64,000 nucleotides of DNA from Gonocerus acuteangulatus (Eukaryota > Arthropoda > Insecta > Hemiptera > Coreidae): positions 78,438,606-78,502,605 of the forward strand of contig OX328128.1 in NCBI GenBank assembly GCA_946811695.1, given 5' to 3'. Shown here in pieces: positions 1 to 11,900 of this stretch. Positions within the stretch are counted from its first letter, which is position 1. Every line of letters begins with the position of its first letter. The notes beneath the pieces are model-generated. The model was not told where the DNA came from. It was given only the letters and a program-made list of their open reading frames with translations, and ran no database searches. The position numbers and the translations under genes were made by a program.

Positions 1-284
1 CTTCCTCAACTCCAAACGTAACCAATGTTTAAATATCGTAGGGTGGATGATCGTCAAACGTCTGGAATTATTTTCGACGAATCCATTGTTTCTGGCTAAC
101 CTGAGTTGTTAGGAAAACTAGTTTACAACAGCTCTAGTTTAGAACGGAAAGCTCTATTACAAACAACAAAAAATCGTTTCACATTTTACGTATCCTGTTT
201 TAATAAAAAAATCATTTTACTGCTACAAGCAATTAAAATAAATAACAAGGAATAAAAACTTTAGAAGTTTTAAGCAGTTATTTC

Positions 285-605
285 TCCAACTGGTATCGTC
301 CCATCGAAAACTACTTGAGAACCTTATTAAAGGGATCAAGTAACCTTTCGAATGGTTTAGAGAATATACGAAAACACCTAATTCCTGTTAATTAAACATC
401 TTTTTTCTAATACTTTAAAGCGACTAGGATAAGTTTCAACTGAATCCATCGTTTCTTAGTACCCAAACCGAAAATTAGTTTGGAAAAGTAGTTTTATTTA
501 TTTTTCACGAAAATGTTTACAGATATCGCCTTGAAAATTGTTTCATTCGTTTCCCTACGCTAGAAAACGTGTAAAAAGTGTACCTTGAAGCCTATAGTCA
601 TTCTA
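285..605 (+). repeat. Dispersed repeat R1 copy
   Basis: Same order of blocks as 10958-11425. Bases 1-130 match, in reverse, the sequence around the MITE at 10194-10461. Confidence 0.65.
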
Positions 606-680
606 GGACCCAGTGACTCGAACTCAGGTCCTCCAGAACATAAGTCGATTGTTCTACGAGTGAGCACAATCTCGTCCCAT
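600..680 (-). repeat. Possible tRNA-like SINE head (minus)
   Basis: On the minus strand it reads GTGCTCACTCGTAGAACAAT and, further on, GAGTTCGAGTC, resembling A and B boxes. No tail or duplication found. Confidence 0.35.
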
Positions 681-868
681 ATATGGATCTCTGGAGGGGG
701 GGGGGATGCGCTTAAAGTCAAAAAGAAGTAAGATTTTAATGGGAAATTGATTAGAGATCTTCTTGTCAGCTGTATGTAACGATTGTAAACTAAGAATTAA
801 ATTTAAATTTTTCTATTTAACTGTTGTACTACCACAGTCCAAGTTATCACAAACATTATAGTCTTCGG

Positions 869-1062
869 GGGGTCTCCCGTGGTCTAATGGCTAGCGCCTT
901 GGATTCATAAGCGGGAGATGGTGGGTTCGATTCCCAACCTCCGGCAGGAATTTTATCATCCCACGGCTCGCTGGTAAAATTCCTCGCTGCACCCTGGATG
1001 TCGGCGCTAATGACCTAGATGTAGATGCGCCGTAAAAATTAAAAAAAAAAAAAAAAAAAAAA
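869..1062 (+). mobile_element. tRNA-derived SINE, full length, with target duplication
   Basis: The head resembles a tRNA gene: A-box region TGGTCTAATGGCTAGCGCC and B box GGTTCGATTCCC at about 924-935. A non-tRNA body ends GCGCCGTAAAAATTAAAA with a poly-A tail. It is flanked by a 14-bp duplication, attatagtcttcgg, at 855-868 and 1063-1076. The tRNA part no longer folds as a clean functional tRNA. Confidence 0.92.
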
Positions 1063-1429
1063 ATTATAGTCTTCGGATATTCATCGTGTCACAAACTTCT
1101 TTACCAACGTTTCGCTCATACTGCTAGCTTCCTCAGGGACAACTAGTCTAGAGGCCACCAGGCTCAAAGGGTTGGCCTGATGCCGGAAGTAATGTTTACA
1201 CTTATATACTAGAAGGGACGATATTATTTACAATAGGAGGTCTTAGACCTACTTAGTGTATGATACTAGTATAGGGCGAGGGACTGGGATGTTAAGAGAG
1301 GGACTAAACACGGTTATCATTTTAATCTTAACCTACATAACATTGTCTTAAAACTTGAATGTAATTTGTTGCCTCTTCTGCTAGGTCCAGTATGCACCTG
1401 GCACTTCCTTGCCATTTCTGTGGAAGGAG

Positions 1430-2427
1430 AGGAGGAGTCACTTCTCTGAAGAGGGGGTTGACACAGTAACGGAGGACGTCATAGAATTTGATATGACGCC
1501 TCCGTATAAACTCCTAAACTGAACGCAGCTGCAGTTCGTCGTGTAGCATGGAAGGCTTCGCCCGTGGGATGCATTACAGTGTGTACAAGTACCCCATTTT
1601 GGAGCCGCTTCAGTGCGCTAGGGTACATGTACCGGAGGGCTGGCGCGCTGTGAAGAAGGATGGGCCTGATGATCGCCTTATAGACCTGCAACTTCAGTCG
1701 GAGCAAGAGCTAGGCTGATTAGAGCAGGTGGTTAAGGAGATATGTCTTCTACCGGGCATCCTTCAAGCGACTGTTGATATAGGGGCTGACGGTGAGATGC
1801 CGGTGAATGTGTACTCCCAGGTAGTTTATCTTGGTGGAGATCTTAATTTTTTGATCGCGGACTTCAAAGTGCTCCTCGGGGCCTGCTTCCTTTGTTTCCC
1901 TGGAAGGAACTTACAATGGCATCTGTCTTCGATGGGTTGTCTTCTATTCCTGCATGTCCGAGAGCGTTGTCAATTGATTCGCTGGCAGTCTGTGCTCGTT
2001 CACGGCTCGAGCATTGAAGATGGAGGTTCAGTGGCCAATGTCGTCAGCGTAGACAGCCTAGGGTGACTCTGGGAAACTTCATCCTCACGATGTGGGCGGT
2101 GTAGATCGTAAACAACACTGGACCCACCACCGACTCTTGGGGCACACTACACATCGACGGTCGTCTGCTGGATGTATCAAACCTGATCCTGACGGATAAG
2201 GTTCTTCCAGACAGGTACCTCTTAAGAATCTTGAAGAGCTGTGCCGGGAAGCCCGTTCTGGCCGTAGCAAGATCAAACAGCCTGTTGAACTTATTAGTGA
2301 GCTTATTCACTATATGAATAAGGGCCAGGAAAAGCGATAACATCTCGCCCACGTTTAAATTCTGCGGTAGTGCCGTCGTTTGTTCCAAGGTCTGTCCAGT
2401 AAATAAAAGGGACAGTAGAAAATTCAA
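1430..2427 (-). pseudogene. Decayed Jockey-type LINE reverse transcriptase
   Basis: Read on the minus strand from 2427: GFPAQLFKILKRYLSGRT, SVPQESVVGPVLFTIYTA, then the active-site YADD near 2040-2051, then INYLGVHI, and the thumb KLQVYKAIIRPILLHSAP near 1690. Stops and frameshifts separate these pieces, so it is dead. Confidence 0.85.
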
Positions 2428-2589
2428 AAATTAGAAGGATTCGTCTCCATGCTTCCTCCAGCAATTTGATGGCCCGTTGCAGGACCGTTAAACTCCTAAC
2501 TTTGATGGCCCTTAGGAGCGCCGTTATTCTCCTGCGTCCTTATCCTGGGCACTACAAGCAGGTCAAGGACCTAGCCGGTCAAGTCCTGG

Positions 2590-2880
2590 GGTTCACACAG
2601 TACCGGAAGCCGTCATAGAACTTAATATGACGCCTCCGTATGAAGTCTTGAACCGAGGGCAGCATGAGCTCATCATGGAGGAGAGATGGCATCTTCCTTC
2701 AGAGGGCAGTGTGCTCAACGGCCCGGAGTAGGACCCCGTTCTGGAAACGCTGAAGCCGCCTGAGCGTACTGGCGTGGTGTACATGTGCCTCAATGCGGTA
2801 ACCCCGTGCAGAAGAGTCGGCCTAATGATCGCCTAGTAGATCTGCAGCTTCAGTCGACGCGACAGCTGGGACGATCTTAA
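2590..2880 (-). pseudogene. Second LINE thumb fragment, diverged copy of 1430-1715
   Basis: Nucleotide similarity to the 1430-1715 block (shared TATGACGCCTCCGTAT, GATCGCCTA and CAGCTTCAGTC) shows a second, older copy of the same LINE region in the same orientation, directly upstream of the first on the minus strand. Confidence 0.75.
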
Positions 2881-2939
2881 GTGATGATTCAGGCGGAATT
2901 TCTTCTGCCAAAATCTGTTGAATATTTTATGTGACGCTC

Positions 2940-3165
2940 CATGGGCGTATAAAAGGGGGTCTGAGGGGGCTGCAGCCCCCTCAGACCCCCCTCCTATTAC
3001 CCTTAAAAATAAATTAAATAAGATTACTTAGTTCATAAAAATATTTTATTTTAGTTGTAATAGCGTTTTAGTTGCCTAAAACTATTCAAAGTTCTAAATT
3101 GTTACTATTCCATGCCCCGGAAATGGTCTCAGTCCACCCCCCGAAATTATTTCCTATATGCTCTG
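2940..3165 (+). mobile_element. MITE, same family, right end decayed
   Basis: Begins catgggcgtataaaaggggg and continues to ccgaaattatttcctatatg; the terminal acgcccatg is missing. Confidence 0.75.
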
Positions 3166-3393
3166 ACATAGTCGGTGAGCCAATGGAGTTAGCAATTGGC
3201 TTTCGTGAAATATCTTATGTATCTTTGGCAATCCATAAATTCATGGGGGATCTTGGTCAGATTTTACCAGTCTTGGGAATTGGTCTTTAAAAACAGTGCA
3301 TTCTTTAAACATTTTAATGATTTTCTATTTTATGTCTTCAGTCGTTGCCTTGCTGAATAATATGCTCACTTGCACAGCTCGTGGACTAAATTT

Positions 3394-3489
3394 CATTGAC
3401 TATGTTACATGTAAGTTCATTGACTATGTTACATGTAAGTTCATTGACTATGTTACATGTAAGTTCATTGACTATGTTACATGTAAGTA
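3394..3489 (+). repeat. 24-bp tandem repeat, 4 units
   Basis: Four near-identical units containing cattgactatgttacatgt; the reading frame through them is an artefact. Confidence 0.92.
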
Positions 3490-3818
3490 AATGAAATAAA
3501 ATATATAAATATAAATGTGTTTGCTTACACCATTACTTAATTGTATGAACTGTGTGCGTGTGTGTGTGTGTGTGTTGGTTTGTATATTCAAGTATAAAAT
3601 ATCTAATTGAGACAATATATTAAGAGCAAAATGCTAAAAACAAGGACAGAGTACAGGAACCCTCAGAAGTGCCCATACTAAATCCTGACTCGAAGTCATG
3701 CTCTCTTTCAATTTCCTTTTATTTCCATTTTCATGAACTATCATTTCTTATTCTATCTTTTTCTTACGATTCGCTCTTTCTCTACCTTCTCCTTATCTTT
3801 GTTCTCAGGCTCAGACAA

Positions 3819-3924
3819 ATGGTAAAGTTCGTTAGTGGTCCTGTCAGGAATCACCTCAGAGCTCAGAAGAAAATAAAAAGAGACGTCAGTATCAGACAAC
3901 TCGGTTGGGATGATTACAACCCAG
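3819..3924 (+). CDS. TMEM200-like gene, coding exon 1
   Basis: The acceptor is a pyrimidine-rich tract ending ttctcag at 3808; the ATG is at 3819 and the donor is ccag/gtaaat after 3924. It encodes a basic 35-residue N-terminus containing RNHLRAQKKIKRDV and ending WDDYNP. It ends in phase 1, and the next exon supplies exactly the two bases needed to complete a Gly codon. Frame is also open upstream of the ATG, so an earlier coding exon cannot be excluded. Confidence 0.75.
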
Positions 3925-5034
3925 GTAAATATTCAACGTAGTCCACCGCCTTTCAACATTTAAGCGCTGAACGTTGTCCATCTGCATTTCAATATTATAA
4001 AAGTCCGTCACGCAGGAGCTGCATAACTAAGCACTTTCCTCAGAATTTGGGTAGTGTAGATTGTTTTCTAGAACAATTTGCTTAAAATATCCTACATAAA
4101 TAAAATAAAAACATGAATAGTTCTCTTTTAAATTTGTAATGAGTAACTGATCAATTAATAATTTGCTTCCAGAGTTATGTTTACACATGGTACCTATTAC
4201 ACTACGTAATAAATACAAAAAACCTCATATTATCGTATTTTGATCTAACGCAGGAACAGGATACAGTCATACAGTCACTCTAGTGGTAGAAAGCGCTCCT
4301 TGCGGCGGCTTTGTGAACCTACGTCTGACGGGCTTTTCTATTGAAATATATTACAAATTAAACCCCCGCTTTCCGATTGACCGATTCAGCTCATTTTTAC
4401 AACACTTCTTTCTCATGAGTTACCCACGACGTATACCGCGTTTCGTTACAATACAGCAGAAATTACGACCGGTATGAGTATATTAAGAATTTGGGTCAAG
4501 AGTAAACCCCCCCTTCTAATGAACCGATTTAGTTTATTTTTACAACACATATTTACCTGTAGATTACCACTACGAATACCGAGTTTCGTCGAAATATACC
4601 AAATATCACGGCTGGTAGTGGCGAATTGGTATTGTGGGTCCGGAGTAAACCCCCCCTCCTAATGAACCGATTTAGTTTATTTTTACAACAGTTATTTACC
4701 TGTGGATTACCACTATGAATACCGAGTTTCATCGAAATATACCAAAAATCACGGCTGGTAGTGGCGAATTGGTATTGTGGGTCCGGAGTAAACCCCCCCT
4801 TCTAATGAACCGATTTAGTTCATTTTTATATCTCACTTTTCTCTCTCTATTACCACTAAGAATACCAAGTTTCGTTGAAATATAACAAATATTACGGCTG
4901 ACATAGTCAAATTAGTGTTTTGGGTTCGGGGTAAACCCCCCCTTCCGGTGGACCGACTTTGGTGGTTTATTGAATGCTATATACCAAGTTTCGTGACGAA
5001 AAAACAAAAACTCTGGCCGCTATCGTGTTAACAG

Positions 5035-5072
<38 letters not shown>

Positions 5073-8000
5073 TTGAAGAACTTTTTCAAAAATTCCGTCA
5101 TGAGTCCAACCTCAATAGCTACTTTCCTTCGGAGGAAAGTGCTAAAACAGCGTAGTCCATCCACATTTCAATATTAAAACGCTCAACTTAGTCCAACCAC
5201 ATTTCAACACAACGTTGCCCAACCTTATTCCAACATTGGAGCACAATACGCAGTCGAACGATATTTCAACACTAGATCATACAACTTGAATCAACATAAT
5301 AATGCACAATGTAGCCCAACTACATTTCAACATTATAACACACAACGTAGTCCAGGCACATTTCGTGTTAAATATATTATGCCTTAGGTTCATTAGAGAC
5401 CTGTGGGACATCAAGCCCTATGCCTTAGGTTCATTAGAGACCTGTGGGACATCAAGCCCTCTGCCTCAGGGTCATTAGAGACCTGTGGGACATCAAGCCC
5501 TCTGCCTCAGGGTCATTAGAGACCTGTGGGACATCAAGCCCTATGCCTCAGGGTCATTAGAGACCTGTGGGATATCAAACCCTCTACCTTAGGTTCATTA
5601 GAGACCTGTGGGACATCAAGCCCTCTGCCTCAGGGTCATTAGAGACCTGTGGGATATCAAACCCTCTACCTTAGGTTCATTAGAGACCTGTGGGACATCA
5701 AGCCCTCTGCCTCAGGGTCATTAGAGACCTGTGGGATATCAAGCCATTGGCCGCAGGTTCATTAGAGACCTGTGGGACATCAAGCCATCGGCCGCAGGCT
5801 CAGTAGAGACTTGGAGGAAAACAAGCCTTCGGCCTAAAGCTAGGTTTTCACGGGGCAATAATAGGAAATCGTGTTGGCTTTGATCTCGCTTTCGTGGTTC
5901 TTGCCTTAAAAAAAACCAACTGGGGATGAGGCGTAATATAGCTTGATCGTCCAAACGATCACGAATCACGATTCAGTATTTGCTTGGAAATCATGGAGGA
6001 GTTTTTACAAGAAAGTTGTGGAGTTGTCGATTTTAGTGGTATTTTGGTCAATAATGTAAGGTAATGTCAAGTAAATATTACAGAACGGAGGAAGCGCTGG
6101 TTGGCGAGAGAGTGGATCCGAGTTTCTACTGAGATGAGTGTCCCTTCACATCAAAAATTCCGACACCCACACGAGACAAGCTCATGGGCGTATATAAGGG
6201 GGGCTGAGGGTACTGCACCCCACCCCGAAATTTTGATTTGGTCGCTAAAAATGTGTCATAAAATTTTTAAAAATAAATTAAATAAAATTTCTTAGTTCAT
6301 AAAAAAATATTTTCTTTTAAGTGTAATAGCGTTTTAGTAGGCTAAAATTATTCCAAGTTAAAATTGTTAGTATTCCGTACCCCGGAAATGGTCACAGCCC
6401 CCCTCCCCCGAAATTATTTCCTATACACGCCCATGGACAAAATCAAACTGCAAGTTACTCTGCGCTACTTGGCAACTGGGGACTCTTTCATTAAAAAAAA
6501 TGTTTAAAAAGTATTAAATAAACACGTTCTCTATACAAACAATTGTCTCGTTTTGTGAATTCCCGAATTCATTAAAAACTGAATACATATAATTAAAAAT
6601 CAAAATTACTTTAAAAAATTGTTTTTTGTTTGATGTTGCTGGATAAATGGAACAATAAAGAAGTTCATGGGCTCAAACCAAAAGACTTTTGGAACGTAAA
6701 CGTCGTCCACGCCAATTCCTGACCTTTCACTATCAGCTATTAAGGTCCTCGCAATAGGAACTTCGTAGATTTTGGAATTTGGTGTTCACTTGATTTGTAC
6801 AAATCCTGGAATTTTCATCACTTCGCAAATACTTTCACGGCAGCAAACCGCAAGTCCCGGTTTTTTTATTCTTTGCAAGGCGGATCGTATAAAATCCTCT
6901 CGTTTGCATATAACTCTAAAAATATCAAAGTTTCAAAAAAAAATCGATAAAAATTTTTATCGATTTTTTTTTCACTTTTCTCCGTTTTTTGCTGATTAAC
7001 CCCCAATTATGACTTCAGATTCGTGTTCAGCGGTAAAAAATACGTCAGAAAAAATGTGTCCGATACCCAGCACAAACCACTTTTCTTTTTTTTTTGTGGA
7101 CCTGTGTTATAAAACACAATTAAGGTTTTACCTTTGAGATTATAGATAATATACTATTTATAGAATTCCATAATTCCTAAACATTTATTTTTGGTATGCA
7201 TAGAATGTAGATTTCCCTTTTTTGTTGTCGATAACTTTCGAAATGCTTACTTTTTTTGTAGGGATTTGAGATAAAGCATCTAGCTCTGTATATTTATCTT
7301 TCTATTTAGTGGAAAGCCAGGATGTGAAATGGAGATAAATGCCATTCAATTATGTTCAAAGTTGATGTATAACAAATATATAATAATAATATATGAAGGT
7401 ATATTGTAGGAATTCTAAGAAATGTAGGAAGAATAGTGAGAGAATTCTAAGGAATAGAGGCCGTAGTGAAGCAGCGAGGTTATGTATGCAGTGACAGGAG
7501 CTGAGGGAAGATAACCGTGACGTCATTGTCTGCCTTACAGCCCTTCTATACCAACGAGCTATGCGGATTCTCATGTCTCAAAGGGGAAGTGTTTCTTACA
7601 GCCGTCACGGCTAGTTAGTTATAAGCTATTGATTTTGCTCTCTCTCCATAGAGTTACAGTACATTTAAGGAAAAATCTTCCTTAATCGAATGAATCTATC
7701 GGGGATATAAGAGTCTATTAGTTTTCTATGTTATTTAAATTAAAAATAAAAGTTTAACTCGGATGAACTGCGTCATGTTAGCGCGTTTCCTTGTACTTCC
7801 TTTAGGCAGCTGGATACTTACGTATTAGCTTCAACGCAGGTTAAAGAACCGGCTCTGAGATATCTGTATCATTACCGGGTCAGAGATCTGGACCGGCTCG
7901 TCAATTGAATTTTTGCCAATATAGCGACGGGGTTTTAAACGATTTGGGTTGACTAGAGTTTCGATATAACCTTGAGGAAACGCGTAGTACTTATGTTAAT

Positions 8001-8911
8001 GGTACTTGCTATGGGTTTCCGCTCGGTACCCTCACTCAAGGTTATTTCGAAAGTCTTGTCAATCCAACTCGTTGATAATATAGATCACTGGTTTTTTGGT
8101 ACATATGCAATTTAGCATCTTTTTCAGATATTGGTAAATCCTAAAGACGCATTTTCTCAGCAGGTACAAGAACAGCACAAAAGACATAGACAACACTAAG
8201 AACTCAAACAACAAACAATGAAAAGAAATCGCGTAAAAAAACATAAATCTACAAGTGAATTGCTTTGAAAACAGAAAGTAAACAAGGCGGTTACTACAAA
8301 CAACGCCCAATAGAAGTGCCTCATGGAATAGCCCAATAGAAATGCTAATGAGTTGCCTGCATTGATGATATAGATCCTTGAAAAAGACCCACATCTCTAA
8401 CCTGCGTTGAAGCTAATACGCAAGTACCAGCAGCTGTTATCTATCCCATTCATACAGTGATAGCATACCTTTACTTCCCTACAAGCTATTTCTTCAATTA
8501 ATTTTCAATTATGTTTATAAATGTCAAATCAAGGAATAACGAAAGACTGTTTGTGTTTCAGGAATTATGCAGCCGTGCCGCCTCCAACCGAGCACCGATA
8601 ACTGGGAAGAGAAAGCCATGCTATCTAGCCGGTGTTTCTGGAACGCCTGCAAAGCTCTCTCCTTCGGTCTTCTCCTCATGTTTATAGGCACGGCCATGGC
8701 AACTCTAGGTAACACACTCATAATTATCAAGAACTAGCTGACCCGACAAACTTTGTCCTTTCTTAAATAGTAATATTGAATTCGCATTGGTATAATTAAT
8801 ATTAAAAAAAAAATTACTCATAAACATAGTGTTTATTATTCTAATGCTTTATCCAGCCGTGTTTATTATTCTAATGCTTGGTCCAGCCGTGATCAATCGA
8901 AATAGAGATTC

Positions 8912-8992
<81 letters not shown>

Positions 8993-11900
8993 TACTCCTC
9001 GTGCATATAAGATTAATCAGCCCCTAGCAGGAATTGCATTCGGTCCGATTCTTATAGATTTTAGTCCACTTGTTGGTGACTAGCTGCATAATTCACACCT
9101 ACCAGTCGGCCATATAGATATTATCGGCGCTAAAGTAAAAGTTTGTTTCTCATTCAAGCTTAGGGGCTAGCTGCTATGAATGGAGGATTGGGCTGTCAAT
9201 GCCCACGATCACTAGAAATTGCACAGATCGATCTCAAAACTAAGTTGTAAATGTGATAACAACAAAGCGGTCTGGTTAACTAAACCCTTTTCAAGGACGG
9301 CTCTATCTGAACTGAATTTACAGTTCCGCTACGGAAACTTCAAACAAGACTAGATTGTTGTCAATGTGCTGACAATTCTATGCAATAAAAGCCTTCAACC
9401 TAATGCTTTCTCGTAGTAACTAGGCACAGATGAGTGTTCCTTGCAAAAAACATAGGCGTGTTATCAAAACCTTGAACTGATAATTATCTTGGCAGTGTGT
9501 ACGTGGAAAGATGTAGGAACCGACGAGAGACGTGCCCAGCTCTTTAAGCCTCCAACAATCTGTCACCTATCCATCCTCCCGCCGACACAAAGGGTCGGAT
9601 GTCCCTGCCCGCCCCCGCACATACGCCTCTGCTTGTATGTCGTAAGTTTGCGGACACATCCCCGGAAAGGAGTACCTACTTCTCTAGCTTCCACCCCAAG
9701 ACAGTTAGTCACCAGAAACCTGGGCAGACTAACTCAGAGTTTCCAACACACGCCAATACTTCTGTAACCCTGAAGCCTGAAGGGCCCGCGGCCACCATAT
9801 CTTGGCAGAGCTCCTTGCCAGTACAAAGACGTGTCTCATAATACGAGAGTGTGTATGAGGGTTACCTTGGGGAGGTCTTTGAAACAACAAAAGCCGAGTA
9901 ACAAACAACAATGCCAGAGGGTTAACTTGGCACAAGTCTTTGCAGTAACCAAGGCCATGTAGTACAGTATGAGCAAGTGCCGGAGGGCCAAACTTGTCAA
10001 AGGTCCTTTCTGCCATCAAGGCCGTGTTTTATGAGCGACATTCGCATCTACGTTTTTCTGTTAATACGCTAGCAAGTACACTCTTCATAGGTTTCATAGG
10101 TTAGGGAAACGAATGAATCATTTTTAATGCGATATCTGTAACTATTTTCAAGAAAAGTGGATAAAACTTGTTTTCCTAACAGCTCAGGTTACCCATGGAC
10201 GTATATAAAAAATAATTTCGGAAGGGGCTGGGAAAATTTCGGGGGGGGGCTGAGACCATTTCCGGTGTATGGAATACTAACAATTTAGATCTTGGAAGAG
10301 TTTTAGCCAACTTAAACGCTATTACACCCAAAATAGAATATGTTTTATGAACTAAATGATCTTTTTAATTTATTTTTAAGGGTTTTATGAAATGTTTACC
10401 GATCAAATCAAAATTTCGGGGGGCTGCAGTCCCCTCAGCTCCCCCCTTATAGACGCCCATGAGGTTACCTAAAAAGAATGGATTTAGTTTAACACCTTTC
10501 CAGACGTTTGACATTCATCCAACCTAAGGTTGGTATTTAACTTTGGTTACAAATCATGGAGAATGTAAAGTGAAAGAATGGAATGGGCTCTATTCCAAAC
10601 AACGAAAAATTCACATTTTAAGTATCTTGTTTTACTAGTAAATTCAATTTACTGCTAAAATCAATGGTTAATAAGTACTTCATGGGGAATAAAATTATAT
10701 TCTCTCGAGGTTTAAATCTTTGCTATAAAATAAGAAATAATGATAACTTCACTTGTAGCAGAATGAGGAAGGTTACACAGATAGGAGAATTAAAAACAAA
10801 CGTACGTATATGCCATCATGACTAGCCACAGCCATCATGATTACCCACAGCCACTCTTAGCTTATTACCAATACGTGTCTTATTTTCTTGCCTTCTTTTA
10901 CTAAAATACTAATTTGACTGATAATTGCAATTTAAAACAACAAATTAAAAAGTGAGTCCAATTGACATCGCTCCATCGAAAATTGCTTCAGAACATTTTT
11001 GTAGAACATTTAGTGAGCTTTCGAATGGTGACCTTCCGCTAACCACGATTTCCCAACCGTTTTTAAGATATTTACGAAAATAGCGGAGATCCCTAAACTT
11101 TTCAGGTTATTAATACCATTTTTTTTTCGTATACTTCCTTAACTCCAAATGTTTTTTTTTTTTTTTTTTGTTTTTTTTTTTATTTTATGGTGCATCTGCA
11201 TCGAGGCCATTAGCAACATACTCCAAATGTTATCCAAAATTTAAATGTCTTAGTTCAGAGGAATTACAAACATGCATAAATTATCTCATTTGTATCCCAC
11301 GATTCTAAGTACCCAAAACGAAAATAGAACGGTTAGAGATATCGAGGTAAAAATGGTTTCATTCGTTTTACTATGCTAAGGAACCTATAAAATGAGTACC
11401 TGCAAGCATACGAACTCGAAAACTTAAGCTTTACAACCATGTTCAGGTGAAGGGATTCTGCTGGTTAAAGAACCTTTCAAATTTCATCAAAATCGGTCCA
11501 TTTTTGGGGCAGCTTCTGAAAAAACAGGCAATATATATTTACAAATTTCAACCACCTATATTTTCGAGATCTACCTATAGGGTCTGAAACGAGAAATTTT
11601 CTAGTCGGCACTTTCGAATTGCGTCGCTAGGTCAACCTCATAAGCTGTAGAGGGAGGGAGGAACCGCGCTTAAATTGGTGGCGAAACAAAATTAAGTGAT
11701 GAAGAAGAAAAATAAATAGCACAGGGAATTTTAACTGCAGCTGGATGGAGCTTTCCATTAACTCGATTAACTCACCAAATCGTAATAACAGATTAGGTTA
11801 AGCCAGGAAAATAAATCGCAGGATTTAAAGACAACAAGCCCGCACTGGAATGGTTTTACGGTTTTATGAAAAGGAATCAGCCATTAATGGAATGCCTTGC

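Noticed and set aside
869..945. A functional tRNA gene
   Set aside because: A and B boxes are present, but the region runs into a SINE body and A-tail with target duplications and does not make a clean cloverleaf.
3296..3490. 64-codon frame ending in four identical IDYVTCK-type blocks
   Set aside because: Produced by a 24-bp tandem repeat.
8059..8394. 111-codon minus-strand hydrophobic frame
   Set aside because: Sits inside an inverted-repeat element, AT-rich, no family resemblance.
9489..10019. Frames of 80-96 codons on both strands
   Set aside because: Overlapping frames on both strands over a degenerate tandem repeat; no conserved motif.
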